In this document: piece after piece, positions 6,876-15,141 of the stretch | Numbering within the stretch: the first letter of the stretch is position 1 | Layout of the letters: each line of letters begins with the position of its first letter | NCBI GenBank assembly: GCA_032052615.1 | Contig: DAMBWF010000002.1 | Span: forward strand, 62,001 to 126,000 | Direction of reading: 5' to 3' | Source of the DNA: Pseudomonas_T sp032052615 | GTDB taxonomy: Bacteria > Pseudomonadota > Gammaproteobacteria > Pseudomonadales > Pseudomonadaceae | Length of the DNA stretch: 64,000 bases | Position numbers and translations under genes: made by a program | Notes under the pieces: generated by a model | Databases searched by the model: none | What the model was told of the DNA's origin: nothing | The model's input: the letters and a program-made list of their open reading frames with translations, nothing else

Positions 6876-8290
6876 GGCCATTCAGCCTGGCTGCAAAGCT
6901 GGGGTTAAAAGTTGGGTTGATGAGCGCAGCGTTGCTGCTTCTGTTCGCCACCTTTGGCTATCTGATGGTAGGCAAGGCTCTGGAAAGAAATGCCAGAGCA
7001 GACCTGGAAGTAAAGATGGCGGGGATGGCTCACAACCTGTCCACCATCCCGGACATCTCCGGCGTCAACGCGGATGCGCATCAGCTTGTCGATTTGGTCA
7101 TGGGCCACAACAACCTGTATGTGAGCATATTCGATACCTCACAGAATCAGACTCCCCTGCTCTCGATTGGCTCGAAACAGGTCAATCTGGAGGTGCACAA
7201 GTTTCAGCCGGCGGCCCAGCCCAAAGAGCACGAATGGCGTGATACGCAGGACCGTCCTCTGCTGAGTGCTTCTCGAATCATGCGTTTGGGCGATGGAACA
7301 GAGGTCAGCGTCTATATGACCATGGACCAGTCATCCAGTGAGGCGCTACTCGATGCGTTGCTGACCTGGGCCTTGATGATGTCCCCCGTCATCCTTGCAC
7401 TGATCTTGGCCATTGGCTGGTGGACTGTGCGCAGAGGCCTGCTACCACTGACCAAGTTCCTCAAGATCGCCTCGAAGATCTCAACCGAGAGCCTCGACCA
7501 TCGCCTTCCAACTGATGGGATGCCGGCAGAACTCAAAATGCTCGCCGACGGCATCAACATCATGCTGGCTCGCCTGGATGATGGGGTTCAGCAGCTCTCG
7601 CAGTTTTCTGACGACCTTGCTCACGAACTTCGAGCACCGCTTTCCAACCTGATGGGCAAGGCCCAGGTTGCCTTGACCAGAGAACGATCGCTTTCCGAGT
7701 ACCGGGAGGTTCTGGAGTCGTGCACAGAAGAGCTGGACCGCATGAGCCGCATGGTTTCCGACATGCTGTTCTTGGCCCAGGTCAGTCATCCAGCATCCAT
7801 GGTGGAGTTCGAACCCGTGTCCCTGGTCGACGAGGTTCAGCGCGTGTGCGACCTCTTCAGCATTTCGGCAGAGGAAGGTGAGATCCAGCTGCAGATCTCT
7901 GGCAGTGATGATGTGGTACGCGGGAACCGTCTGATGGTTCAGCGGGCTGTCTCGAACCTCGTGTCAAATGCGATTCGCTACTGCCCCCGCGGCCGCACCG
8001 TCTACGTGAAGGTGCAGCATAGTGCGAGCGGTACGACGCTGAGTGTCGGTAACCCCGGCCGCGGTATTGCCAAGGAACACCACGCGCACTTGTTTGAGCG
8101 TTTTTACCGCGTGGACAAGAGCCGAGCACGGAGTGAAGGCGGTACCGGTCTTGGCCTGGCCATTGTGCAGTCGATCATGAGCCTGCACCAAGGGTCGGCG
8201 AGCGTGGAGGTGACCGAAGAAAACTTCACCTGGTTCCACCTTCACTTTCCCGCAGCCCAGCAAATGCAGCCGGCAATGACCGCCGCTTAA
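6872..8290 (+). CDS. czcS: CzcS heavy-metal sensor histidine kinase
   Basis: Inner-membrane sensor kinase of 472 residues. Membrane helix 1 ~14-34, periplasmic sensor ~35-160, helix 2 ~163-184, HAMP ~185-238. The H-box is FSDDLAHELRAPLSNLMG with phospho-acceptor His251. The ATPase domain shows NLVSNAIRYCPRG, GNPGRGI and GGTGLGLAIVQSI. The periplasmic part has His residues (VHKFQP, KEHEW) that could bind metal, which I infer rather than see. The ATGA overlap with czcR implies translational coupling. A terminator follows at 8308-8332. Confidence 0.93.
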   Translation: MRPFSLAAKLGLKVGLMSAALLLLFATFGYLMVGKALERNARADLEVKMAGMAHNLSTIPDISGVNADAHQLVDLVMGHNNLYVSIFDTSQNQTPLLSIGSKQVNLEVHKFQPAAQPKEHEWRDTQDRPLLSASRIMRLGDGTEVSVYMTMDQSSSEALLDALLTWALMMSPVILALILAIGWWTVRRGLLPLTKFLKIASKISTESLDHRLPTDGMPAELKMLADGINIMLARLDDGVQQLSQFSDDLAHELRAPLSNLMGKAQVALTRERSLSEYREVLESCTEELDRMSRMVSDMLFLAQVSHPASMVEFEPVSLVDEVQRVCDLFSISAEEGEIQLQISGSDDVVRGNRLMVQRAVSNLVSNAIRYCPRGRTVYVKVQHSASGTTLSVGNPGRGIAKEHHAHLFERFYRVDKSRARSEGGTGLGLAIVQSIMSLHQGSASVEVTEENFTWFHLHFPAAQQMQPAMTAA

Positions 8291-8307
8291 ATTGCGCAGA
8301 CACGATT

Positions 8308-8332
8308 AGGCCCGTCAATCGACGGGCCTTTT
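8308..8332 (+). terminator. Terminator of the czcRS operon
   Basis: Perfect 9-bp stem AGGCCCGTC / GACGGGCCT with loop AATC followed by TTTT, 18 bases after the czcS stop and between convergent genes. Confidence 0.85.
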
Positions 8333-8347
8333 GTTTGCCTCAGTGCA

Positions 8348-8935
8348 TCAGTGCCGAAGGACCACAGGGTCCATGGGCGACCGCAGAATCACCGATTTGA
8401 TGATCTTCTGTTCGTCAGGATTGGCGTTCTTCCACAGGTGGGAGAAGTACTGAGCATTCACTTTCTCTTGAGCACTTACGCTGCCGGCGGCATCGATCAG
8501 GCGCATGGTCGAGTAGACACAGATCAGCGCCAGAATGAAGAACGCCGTCGCGACCACCATCACATAACGCTTGGCCAGCACCGGAGCCCGCTTGAGCTCC
8601 TGGATAGAGGCATCCGCAGCCTTTGTCGCTGCTGTAAGCTCCGAGATCAGTGGCTGGATGGCGGTGTCGACTCCGCGGCATGCAGCTGAATACGCTGAAG
8701 CAGCCGCGCGCAAGGCAACCTCTTCCGCGTTCGACCAAGCCTTCTCCGCCTTTCGCACCTCCTCCTGAATTTGCCGGCCGACAGCGTCCACCTGCTCCAC
8801 CAGTTCGTTCGACCTCTCCAGAACAGCGCTGGAGGTGCGCGTCTGCGAGGTCAGCTCATCGAGCTGGACAGTGAGTTTTTCAGTGCAGCGGCGAAAGTCA
8901 CCGATAGCAACTGCCCAGGGCTCTATGTCATTCAT
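8348..8935 (-). CDS. Coiled-coil protein with one membrane segment, unknown function (195 aa)
   Basis: The first ~110 residues are a helical, probably coiled-coil region rich in Gln, Glu and Ala. One hydrophobic helix follows (VMVVATAFFILALICVYSTM, about 123-145) and then a short polar tail. The layout resembles membrane-anchored accessory proteins of mobilisation or conjugation systems, but no relaxase or other transfer gene is present, so no function is assigned. A good ribosome site (CTAGGAGATAG) precedes the ATG at 8935. It is convergent with czcRS. Confidence 0.7.
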   Translation of the reverse strand: MNDIEPWAVAIGDFRRCTEKLTVQLDELTSQTRTSSAVLERSNELVEQVDAVGRQIQEEVRKAEKAWSNAEEVALRAAASAYSAACRGVDTAIQPLISELTAATKAADASIQELKRAPVLAKRYVMVVATAFFILALICVYSTMRLIDAAGSVSAQEKVNAQYFSHLWKNANPDEQKIIKSVILRSPMDPVVLRH

Positions 8936-9093
8936 GGCTATCTCCTAGGGCGGCCAACAACGCCGCGCTGAATTAACGCGCTAGATATCAAAATTGTAAT
9001 TTAAGAGAAAATTCGAAGTCGCCCTCGACAGTGCCGAGATAGACATGATCCTTCCAGATTTGAAGATTTAACGCATCCTATCTGCAGCCAAAA

Positions 9094-9147
9094 TTACGGA
9101 ATTGTAATTATTGACTCACCTTGTCGTTAGCTTCGCGTTCCTAAACT
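9094..9147 (+). promoter_or_regulatory. Island operator-promoter block 3 (for the 9.2 kb small gene)
   Basis: Box TTACGGAATTGTAATT (9094-9109), TCACC, GTTAGC, -10 TAAACT (9142-9147); ATTGTAATT to -10 is 41 nt. The box differs by a single base from the one before czcCBA. A second ATTGTAAT at 8993-9000 lacks the downstream motifs and may be an accessory site. Confidence 0.7.
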
Positions 9148-9201
9148 ACAAACCAACAAAGGCCGCTAATCAGGCAGGCCTAGTATGAACCGAGGTTCAC
9201 A

Positions 9202-9423
9202 ATGAAATTTGTCAAATCTATCGCTATTGGCAGCCTGCTGCTGGGTCTCATGGGTACCGCTTACGCTGAAGGCGGCTTCGAGCGAGCGAAACAGTTCAAC
9301 GAGAACTTCCGAACCGAACAGGCTCGCCTATGGAGCGATGACTCTTCGGACCAGAACAAACAACAAGTCGCTCAAGAGCAAAAGAAAGAAAGCAAGGATG
9401 GTAAGGAACAAGCCGACAATTAA
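9202..9423 (+). CDS. Small secreted hydrophilic protein (73 aa)
   Basis: Signal peptide of about 22 residues (MKFVKSIAIGSLLLGLMGTAYA), then ~50 very polar residues rich in Glu, Gln, Lys and Asp (FERAKQFNENFRTEQARLW, then KQQVAQEQKKESKDGKEQADN). It probably acts in the periplasm; no family is assigned. It has its own operator-promoter block at 9094-9147 and a terminator at 9465-9494, so it is a stand-alone metal-regulated unit. It carries no Cys or His beyond the signal, so direct metal chelation by those residues is unlikely. Confidence 0.8.
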   Translation: MKFVKSIAIGSLLLGLMGTAYAEGGFERAKQFNENFRTEQARLWSDDSSDQNKQQVAQEQKKESKDGKEQADN

Positions 9424-9464
9424 TCGGCGGTTAAATAGGACTTCAAATGACGAAAGCAATCGAC

Positions 9465-9494
9465 AAAAAAGCCAGGGTAAAACCTGGCTTTTTT
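9465..9494. terminator. Bidirectional terminator between small gene and ArnT-like gene
   Basis: Stem AGCCAGG / CCTGGCT with loop GTAAAA, an A-run before and a T-run after. It serves both convergent transcription units. Confidence 0.9.
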
Positions 9495-9505
9495 GTGCAT
9501 GGAAT

Positions 9506-10960
9506 TTAGCCTTCGTTCTTGCGAAGCGTTCCCACATTGCTTTCTCCAGCCAGACCCTCGGCACCTTGTTCGGTGCGTTTCCAATGGCACAGCAGGAGCT
9601 GGCTAGCGTTCGCTTCCGTGATCGCTGTGCAAGCCAGATCAACAGGCATTCCATCCTTGCTATCTCTCAAGCGCCTGGACAGGTAGAACGAGCCATCCCG
9701 CGGCCACTTGGCAGGATCCTTGATGTTCTCGGACTTCCCGCTGCTGTAAAACTCCGACGAGTATGAGCGGCGGCCAGGATAGATCAAGGGAGCGGAATGA
9801 GCAGACTGCACATTGAGCCAGGCTTGAACCACATCTCGCTGATTTTGAGGGCGCTCCTCTAGTACCCCGGCGTAGATGATGCCCGCACCGATGATTGGCA
9901 ACACCAATGCGCTCGCAGCGGCAGCCCAGGTGGTCTTCGGGCCAACTTCGCTGACCCGTGCAGACAGCAGCAATGCCCACGCTGGCAGCGCGGGTAGCAG
10001 GTAGGTCCACAGAATGTTGCCTGCAAATGTGAAGAAGACCGGTGTCGCCAAGGCCCACAGCCAGAGGTAGGCTTCGAAGCGCTGCATCGATCCACGCTTG
10101 CGGATCAACAGTGGTAGAAACAAGGCCCATGGCAGTAGCGACAATCCGAGCTGGATCCAGATGCTGCCGTACGGCTTGGCATGAGCACTACCATAGAGGT
10201 CCCCTGCCCAGTTACTGACGACGTAGCGGCTCCAGTGCTCACCAACGAAGAAGTACTCCATGAAGCCGGGCGTTTTCATCTCGGCCGCGACATACCATGG
10301 CACGGATATACCGAACATGAGTACAAGGCCGCTAATCCAGGGAAGCCTCAGTACCCGTCCCCATTCCTTGTAGATAACGAACCAGGCAAATGCCGGCGCC
10401 CCCATAAGCACCAGGGTCAGCGGCCCTTTGGCAAGCAAGCCCAGCCCGAGACCTGCGAACATCAGGTAGGCATCCGCCTTGCTGGCGTACTTCATCCAAC
10501 GCCAGAAACCGTAGCTGGCCAGCAGAATCGAAAACGACAAAACAGGGTCAGTCAGCACAACACCGCTGGAGACCAGGCCAAGTGTGGTGCTGGAAAAAAT
10601 AATGGCAGCCCAGATGCCGGCGTTACGAGAAATCTGCTGCGTGCCGAGTTTGATGATGATGAAACAGCTTGCCAGGTGGAGTAGCCACGCTGGGAAGCGC
10701 GCAGCGAACTCGTTAACGCCGAAGACCGTCATGCTCGCGGCCTGGGTCCAGAAGGACAACGGAGGCTTGCCCCAGAACGGTACCCCGTAGTCGAACATGG
10801 GCGTGATCCAATCATTCAACTCGACCATCTTGCGAGCCATTTCAGCGTAGCGGGCCTCAGATGTGTCCATCAGCGGGTAGATGCCCAGCCCCACCAAACG
10901 CAATAGCAAAATCGAACCCAGGATCCACCACAGCGTCCTCTCCTTCTTCAGGTTCAGCAT
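9506..10960 (-). CDS. ArnT/PMT-family membrane glycosyltransferase (GT-C fold)
   Basis: Polytopic inner-membrane glycosyltransferase of 484 residues that uses a polyprenyl-phosphate sugar in the periplasm. The N-terminal block (PLMDTSEARYAEMARKM, then WITPMFDYGVPFWGKPPLSFW) matches the catalytic acidic first loop and the following signature of ArnT and related PMT enzymes, with about ten hydrophobic segments after it. It is the last gene of gtrA-GT2-GT-C and overlaps the GT2 gene by seven bases. ArnT adds aminoarabinose to lipid A, but arnA, arnB and arnD are absent here. The sugar and acceptor are therefore open (lipid A, O-antigen or other). Confidence 0.85.
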   Translation of the reverse strand: MLNLKKERTLWWILGSILLLRLVGLGIYPLMDTSEARYAEMARKMVELNDWITPMFDYGVPFWGKPPLSFWTQAASMTVFGVNEFAARFPAWLLHLASCFIIIKLGTQQISRNAGIWAAIIFSSTTLGLVSSGVVLTDPVLSFSILLASYGFWRWMKYASKADAYLMFAGLGLGLLAKGPLTLVLMGAPAFAWFVIYKEWGRVLRLPWISGLVLMFGISVPWYVAAEMKTPGFMEYFFVGEHWSRYVVSNWAGDLYGSAHAKPYGSIWIQLGLSLLPWALFLPLLIRKRGSMQRFEAYLWLWALATPVFFTFAGNILWTYLLPALPAWALLLSARVSEVGPKTTWAAAASALVLPIIGAGIIYAGVLEERPQNQRDVVQAWLNVQSAHSAPLIYPGRRSYSSEFYSSGKSENIKDPAKWPRDGSFYLSRRLRDSKDGMPVDLACTAITEANASQLLLCHWKRTEQGAEGLAGESNVGTLRKNEG

Positions 10961-11937
10961 TTCTTACCCTCGATCGAAGCCATCGAAGGGTGGAGTGACA
11001 CGGGATCTGCCTTGTTGCTGTGCTTCAGGAAATAGAGAGGCCGGCGCTTCACTTCCGCGAGTGTCACGCCCAGGTACTCCCCCACCATGGCGACACCAAC
11101 GCACATGAATGAAGCCATTCCGACGATCAGGTGATGGATGTCGAAACTGCCTGCCACAAGCGACGCAAGCATGTAGCAGATGCTGGAGACGAAAAGACCG
11201 AAACTGATGAGGCTGAAAATGCGCAGTGGTTTGCGAGAGAAGCTGACGATGCTCTCGATGGCCAGATTGAACAGGCCAGCTGCATTCCATTTGGTGCTCC
11301 CGGCATGGCGAACAGTGCGATTGTAGGGCAGTTCGATGGTACGAAAGCCTACCCAGCCGATCATTCCTTTGAGAATCCTGGAGCGTTCATCCAGGGCCCG
11401 CAGGGCTGCCAGCGGCGCAGGCCCAATCAATCGGAAATCGCTGACATCGGCCGGCATGTCCACCTTCTCCACCAGGCGCTGCATGACCCAGTAGTAAGCC
11501 CGGGCACTCATGCGCTTGAACCACGAATCACCGATTCTCAGGTTGCGCTGCATGTTCACCACGTCGTAGCCGCGTTGCCAGTAGTCCACCATGGCCGCGA
11601 TGAGCTCTGGTGGGTCCTGCAGGTCGACATCAATGAAGATCAGCGCACTGCCACGGGCATGGTCTATCCCGGCGCTCAGTGCAGCCTCTTTGCCGAAGTT
11701 GCGACTCAGGGACAGGCAACGTACAGATGACCCATCCTGATAGTGGCGAAGAATGTCGGCCGTCCGGTCATTACTGCCATCGTCGACATAGAGGATTTCG
11801 CAGGAGACGGGCAAGCGCTTCACCACGCGGGTGATGCGCTGGTGGAACTCGGGGATGGTTTCCTCTTCCTGGAAACAAGGGACCACGATGGTTAACAAGG
11901 GATCAGGGCGCTCGGGAAAGCGATGTAATGTCTGCAT
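10954..11937 (-). CDS. GT2 polyprenyl-phosphate glycosyltransferase (ArnC/GtrB-like)
   Basis: Loads a sugar from a nucleotide donor onto undecaprenyl phosphate at the cytoplasmic face. 327 residues. The GT2 domain shows VVPCFQEEETIPEF, the metal-binding ILYVDDGSNDRT, GKEAALSAGIDHARG and FIDVDLQDPPE. Two membrane helices near the C-terminus (SLISFGLFVSSICYMLASLV and LIVGMASFMCVGVAMVGEYL) are as in ArnC and GtrB. The ATG at 11937 is preferred; the frame extends to 11973. It overlaps gtrA and probably supplies the carrier-linked sugar to the GT-C enzyme downstream. Confidence 0.88.
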   Translation of the reverse strand: MQTLHRFPERPDPLLTIVVPCFQEEETIPEFHQRITRVVKRLPVSCEILYVDDGSNDRTADILRHYQDGSSVRCLSLSRNFGKEAALSAGIDHARGSALIFIDVDLQDPPELIAAMVDYWQRGYDVVNMQRNLRIGDSWFKRMSARAYYWVMQRLVEKVDMPADVSDFRLIGPAPLAALRALDERSRILKGMIGWVGFRTIELPYNRTVRHAGSTKWNAAGLFNLAIESIVSFSRKPLRIFSLISFGLFVSSICYMLASLVAGSFDIHHLIVGMASFMCVGVAMVGEYLGVTLAEVKRRPLYFLKHSNKADPVSLHPSMASIEGKKC

Positions 11938-12322
11938 GATTGAATGTCCAAAAACGATGTGCAATGAATCCAAGTGCAGTGAGGCTTAAGGTCACTACGA
12001 TTTGGGAGATGAGCGGTGACAGATTCGACTTGATGAGGAACCACATACCCACGCCATTGCCGAAGTTTGTGGCTAACGCGACCAGTGCAAACCTGACAGG
12101 CTGAAACTTACGAGAGCCATCTGCCACAAAACAGAGCGCCCTATTTCCAATAAAGCTTGCGATTGCGCCAACCATGCCGCCAGAGATACTGGCCAGCAAC
12201 GGAGTAGCGAATTCTGTCGTAACCAGCACTAGGAACACCACGTAATGGATTCCCGTTGCTATGAAGCCGATCCCCAGATAACGAATTAGTAAGGTAATAA
12301 GAGGTGGGTTTTGATTTTCCAT
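11903..12322 (-). CDS. GtrA-family membrane protein (putative polyprenyl-linked sugar flippase)
   Basis: 139 residues with four predicted membrane helices; YLGIGFIATGIHYVVFLVL, NRALCF and GFIAHRFWTF near the end are typical of the GtrA family. Family members are thought to flip undecaprenyl-phosphate sugars to the periplasm. It is first in the operon gtrA, GT2, GT-C, the classic three-part Gtr arrangement for surface glycan modification. The ATG at 12322 is favoured over an upstream TTG. Operator-promoter block 4 lies about 150 bases upstream, placing this operon in the metal regulon. Confidence 0.87.
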   Translation of the reverse strand: MENQNPPLITLLIRYLGIGFIATGIHYVVFLVLVTTEFATPLLASISGGMVGAIASFIGNRALCFVADGSRKFQPVRFALVALATNFGNGVGMWFLIKSNLSPLISQIVVTLSLTALGFIAHRFWTFNHADITSLSRAP

Positions 12323-12469
12323 GCCCAAAGCCTATGGAGGCAAAGGTGAAAAAATAGTGAACTAAATGTAAATGCGTAATTAGCCGAATCTATATATGAT
12401 AAGTAATGAGTTGGCGCACTAGGCTAGCACGCTACAATATCAAAGGGATTGCCTGAGGATTACGCTTTT

Positions 12470-12523
12470 GAAATAAAGGCCTGCCAATAACGCACGCATG
12501 ACCTGTGCATTACAATGTTGTCA
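12470..12523 (-). promoter_or_regulatory. Island operator-promoter block 4 (for gtrA-GT2-arnT-like operon)
   Basis: Minus strand: box TGACAACATTGTAAT (12523-12509), TCATG, GTTATT, -10 TATTTC (12475-12470); ATTGTAATG to -10 is 41 nt. The leader to the gtrA ATG would be about 140 nt. The box lies 56 bases before the divergent LysR-type gene at 12580 and could affect it as well. Confidence 0.65.
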
Positions 12524-12579
12524 AGATAAGGAAATGTCAGACGACATTGAGCTAGATTCCCCGAATGAAGGGGGATCGA

Positions 12580-13548
12580 ATGGTTACACAAAATGAAACA
12601 TATACAAGCAGCGTTGTTCCTTACAGTCCTGACATATTGGATGATCTGCCAATTGATGATCAGCTGGCCGTAGAGTTTTTCGCAACAGCACGTTGTGCCA
12701 GTTTCAAACAGGCGGCCCGAGGGCTCAATGTGCCAGTGGTAGGCCTTCGCAAACGCTTGGAGAAACTGGAAGAGCACATTGGTGCTCCCGTGTTTGTCTA
12801 CAAGCACAACAAGCTTGCTCTGACCCGGACAGGCGAGAGGGTCAGCCAGTACCTGTGCCAACTCTTCGGCCCTGAAGGCCTGGGCAAGTCCGGTGAAAAG
12901 GAGGTCCCGAAGCTTACCATCGCGATCACAGAGCCAGTACTGAGCGACATCGTGAACCGCGATCTAGTCGCCTACGTGCGCGATCATGCCGAAATGCAGC
13001 TGGAAATCCATTCAGAGTGCACAGCGCAGATGCTTTCTGAGTGTGAGGTCGATGTGGGTATCGCTTTCGTGAGCCCAGATGATGAGTGCGCGTTTGATCG
13101 CCATCCTACGTATAGGTTTGAACGGCTCGGCCGGATTGGGCACGCGCTGTTCATTTCCAGCCGCTACTCAAGGAGCGTCACCCTTCCAGTAGAGAGCTTG
13201 GACTTGCACAACTTCATGCTCGTTGTCCCTTGGGATGAAGAGATCTTGGCGGGCTCACGAAAGTGGGCATCGATAATGGCTGAGCATCAGGGCGGTACCA
13301 CTCGGGTCAAGAGCTACAACCTATCACGAGGCCTTGTCGTTGGTGGTGCGTGTATTGGAGTACTGCCCGACTACAGCCGAAAATTGGAGAGAAATATCCT
13401 ACCCGTGCCGGGTTTCTTGGACGACCTGGAGGAGAAAGATGTCTATCTTGTTATCAAATCGAAACTGATACGTAATCCGCAGGTTTTGGAAATTCGAAGA
13501 TTGATCAAGAAGAGCTTCTTTGATAAGAAGGACTGGCTTGTTCGGTAA
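12580..13548 (+). CDS. LysR-type transcriptional regulator
   Basis: 322 residues. The N-terminal winged helix-turn-helix (DQLAVEFFATARCASFKQAARGLNV, then KRLEKLEEHIGAPVF and LTRTGERV) is followed by a periplasmic-binding-like effector domain. The N-terminal extension of about 30 residues before the HTH is longer than usual. The ATG at 12580 follows AAGGGGGATCG; an ATG at 12565 has no ribosome site. It is divergent from the gtrA operon and precedes the OprO/P-type porin by about 200 bases on the same strand, so either could be its target. The effector is unknown. Confidence 0.87.
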   Translation: MVTQNETYTSSVVPYSPDILDDLPIDDQLAVEFFATARCASFKQAARGLNVPVVGLRKRLEKLEEHIGAPVFVYKHNKLALTRTGERVSQYLCQLFGPEGLGKSGEKEVPKLTIAITEPVLSDIVNRDLVAYVRDHAEMQLEIHSECTAQMLSECEVDVGIAFVSPDDECAFDRHPTYRFERLGRIGHALFISSRYSRSVTLPVESLDLHNFMLVVPWDEEILAGSRKWASIMAEHQGGTTRVKSYNLSRGLVVGGACIGVLPDYSRKLERNILPVPGFLDDLEEKDVYLVIKSKLIRNPQVLEIRRLIKKSFFDKKDWLVR

Positions 13549-13758
13549 CAGTTTTGTTAGGTTTAAAACTCTCCCGTTAACACTTCAGAAACACAACTGT
13601 CATATTCGCTTGCAATCTAGTCAGAGTGCTTAAAACAAAGGCATCTTGTTACAGCAGGTGACAACCGTGGCCTGCTCCCATCTGCAAGATAAATTTAGGC
13701 CGACGTAGGGCGAAATATAACGTCGGTAGCTAAGCACTTAACATACGAGAGGCAAGCA

Positions 13759-15066
13759 ATGATCCGTTCTTCGAACATGCGGGAAAAGCTGTTGGCTGCC
13801 GCAATAATAGGCACATTTTCCTCGCAAGCATTCTCCGGAACAGTAACCACTGACGGAGCTGACATCGTTCTGAAGACCAAGGGCGGTCTTGAAGTATCGA
13901 CTTCTGACAAGGAATTCAGTTTCAAACTGGGCGGCCGAGTTCAGGCCGACTACGGCCGTTTCGATGGTGTCTTCACCAAGAATGGCGATACCGCTGACGC
14001 AGGCTACTTCCGTCGCGCCTACCTTGAGCTCGGCGGCGTTCTGTACCGCGACTGGAAGTATCAGCTCAACTATGACCTGTCCCGCAACACGGGCAACGAC
14101 TCCGACGGCTACTTCGACGAAGCCAGCCTGACCTACACCGGTTTCAAGCCGGTCCAACTGCGATTCGGTCGTTTCTACACCGACTTCGGTCTTGAGAAAG
14201 CCACCAGTTCGAAGTGGACCACCGCCATGGAGCGGAACCTCTCGTACGACCTGGCGGACTGGATCAACGACAACGCCGGCATGGGTGTTCAAGCCACCAG
14301 CACCATCGCTGACATGGCTTATGTCTCCGGTAGCGTTTTCAGCGAAACCAACAACAACTCGGATGGCGACAGCACCAAGCGCTACAACGTTCGTGGCGTG
14401 TTCGCACCGCTGCACAGTGATGGCAACGTCCTGCACGTCGGTGCTCAGTACGCCTACCGCGACCTCAAAAACAGTGCGGTCGATACCCGGATTCGTTCGC
14501 GTCTGGGTGTTCGCGGTGTAGATACCAATGGTGGCGGCGATGCCGGTACCAACGGCAACCGCATGCTGTTTGGCGGTGCTGCTGCACAAGATGGCCTGTG
14601 GAAGGACGATTCGGTCTGGGGTCTCGAAGGAGCCTGGGCCACCGGCCCGTTCTCGGTGCAAGCGGAATACCTTCGCCGTAAGCTGAAAGCTGACCAGGCC
14701 AACAACGACATGAAGGCCTCCGGTTACTACGCCCAGATGGCTTACACCCTGACCGGTGAGCCGCGTATCTACAAGCTTGACGGTGCCAAGTTCGACTCTA
14801 TCAAGCCAGAGAATAAGGAGCTGGGTGCCTGGGAAGTCTTCTACCGCTTTGACGACATCAAGGTTGAAGACGGCAACCTGGTTACTGCAGCCGATCAGTC
14901 GAATGAGCGCAAGGCCAAGAGCCACACTGTTGGTGTGAACTGGTACGTCAACGAGGCAGTGAAAGTCAGTGCCAACTACATCAACGTCCGCACCGACAAC
15001 AACGAGAATACCGTGGGCGACGACAGCGGCAATGCCATCGTGACCTGCCTGCAATACGTCTTCTAA
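13759..15066 (+). CDS. OprO/OprP-type outer-membrane porin
   Basis: 435 residues with a signal peptide cut near AFSG, then a beta-barrel of the phosphate/polyphosphate-selective porin O/P family: FSFKLGGRVQADYGRFDG, YFRRAYLELGGVLYRDWKYQ, PVQLRFGRFYTDFGLE, ending in the outer-membrane signature YVF. These trimers pass anions such as phosphate and pyrophosphate. The ATG at 13759 could be replaced by Met7. No ATTGTAATT block is seen upstream; the 13549-13758 gap shows no clear operator. A very strong terminator follows. Confidence 0.9.
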   Translation: MIRSSNMREKLLAAAIIGTFSSQAFSGTVTTDGADIVLKTKGGLEVSTSDKEFSFKLGGRVQADYGRFDGVFTKNGDTADAGYFRRAYLELGGVLYRDWKYQLNYDLSRNTGNDSDGYFDEASLTYTGFKPVQLRFGRFYTDFGLEKATSSKWTTAMERNLSYDLADWINDNAGMGVQATSTIADMAYVSGSVFSETNNNSDGDSTKRYNVRGVFAPLHSDGNVLHVGAQYAYRDLKNSAVDTRIRSRLGVRGVDTNGGGDAGTNGNRMLFGGAAAQDGLWKDDSVWGLEGAWATGPFSVQAEYLRRKLKADQANNDMKASGYYAQMAYTLTGEPRIYKLDGAKFDSIKPENKELGAWEVFYRFDDIKVEDGNLVTAADQSNERKAKSHTVGVNWYVNEAVKVSANYINVRTDNNENTVGDDSGNAIVTCLQYVF

Positions 15067-15083
15067 TTACTCACTAGCGGACG

Positions 15084-15121
15084 AAAAAATCGGGGGCGCT
15101 TTTTGCGCCCCCGATTTTTTT
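15084..15121. terminator. Strong bidirectional terminator after the porin gene
   Basis: A long stem (AAAAAATCGGGGGCGC pairing with GCGCCCCCGATTTTTT around a T loop) lies between the convergent porin and P1B-4 ATPase genes. Confidence 0.92.
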
Positions 15122-15141
15122 CGACCCAATCAAATGAGTTA

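Noticed and set aside
9506..12322. A complete arn operon for aminoarabinose
   Set aside because: Only GT2 and GT-C members with GtrA are present; arnA, arnB, arnD, arnE and arnF are missing, so a Gtr-type module is at least as likely.
13738..15054. Long antisense frame of 438 codons over the OprO/P-type porin gene
   Set aside because: It mirrors the coding strand's codon periodicity; the porin frame has signal peptide, barrel motifs and terminator.
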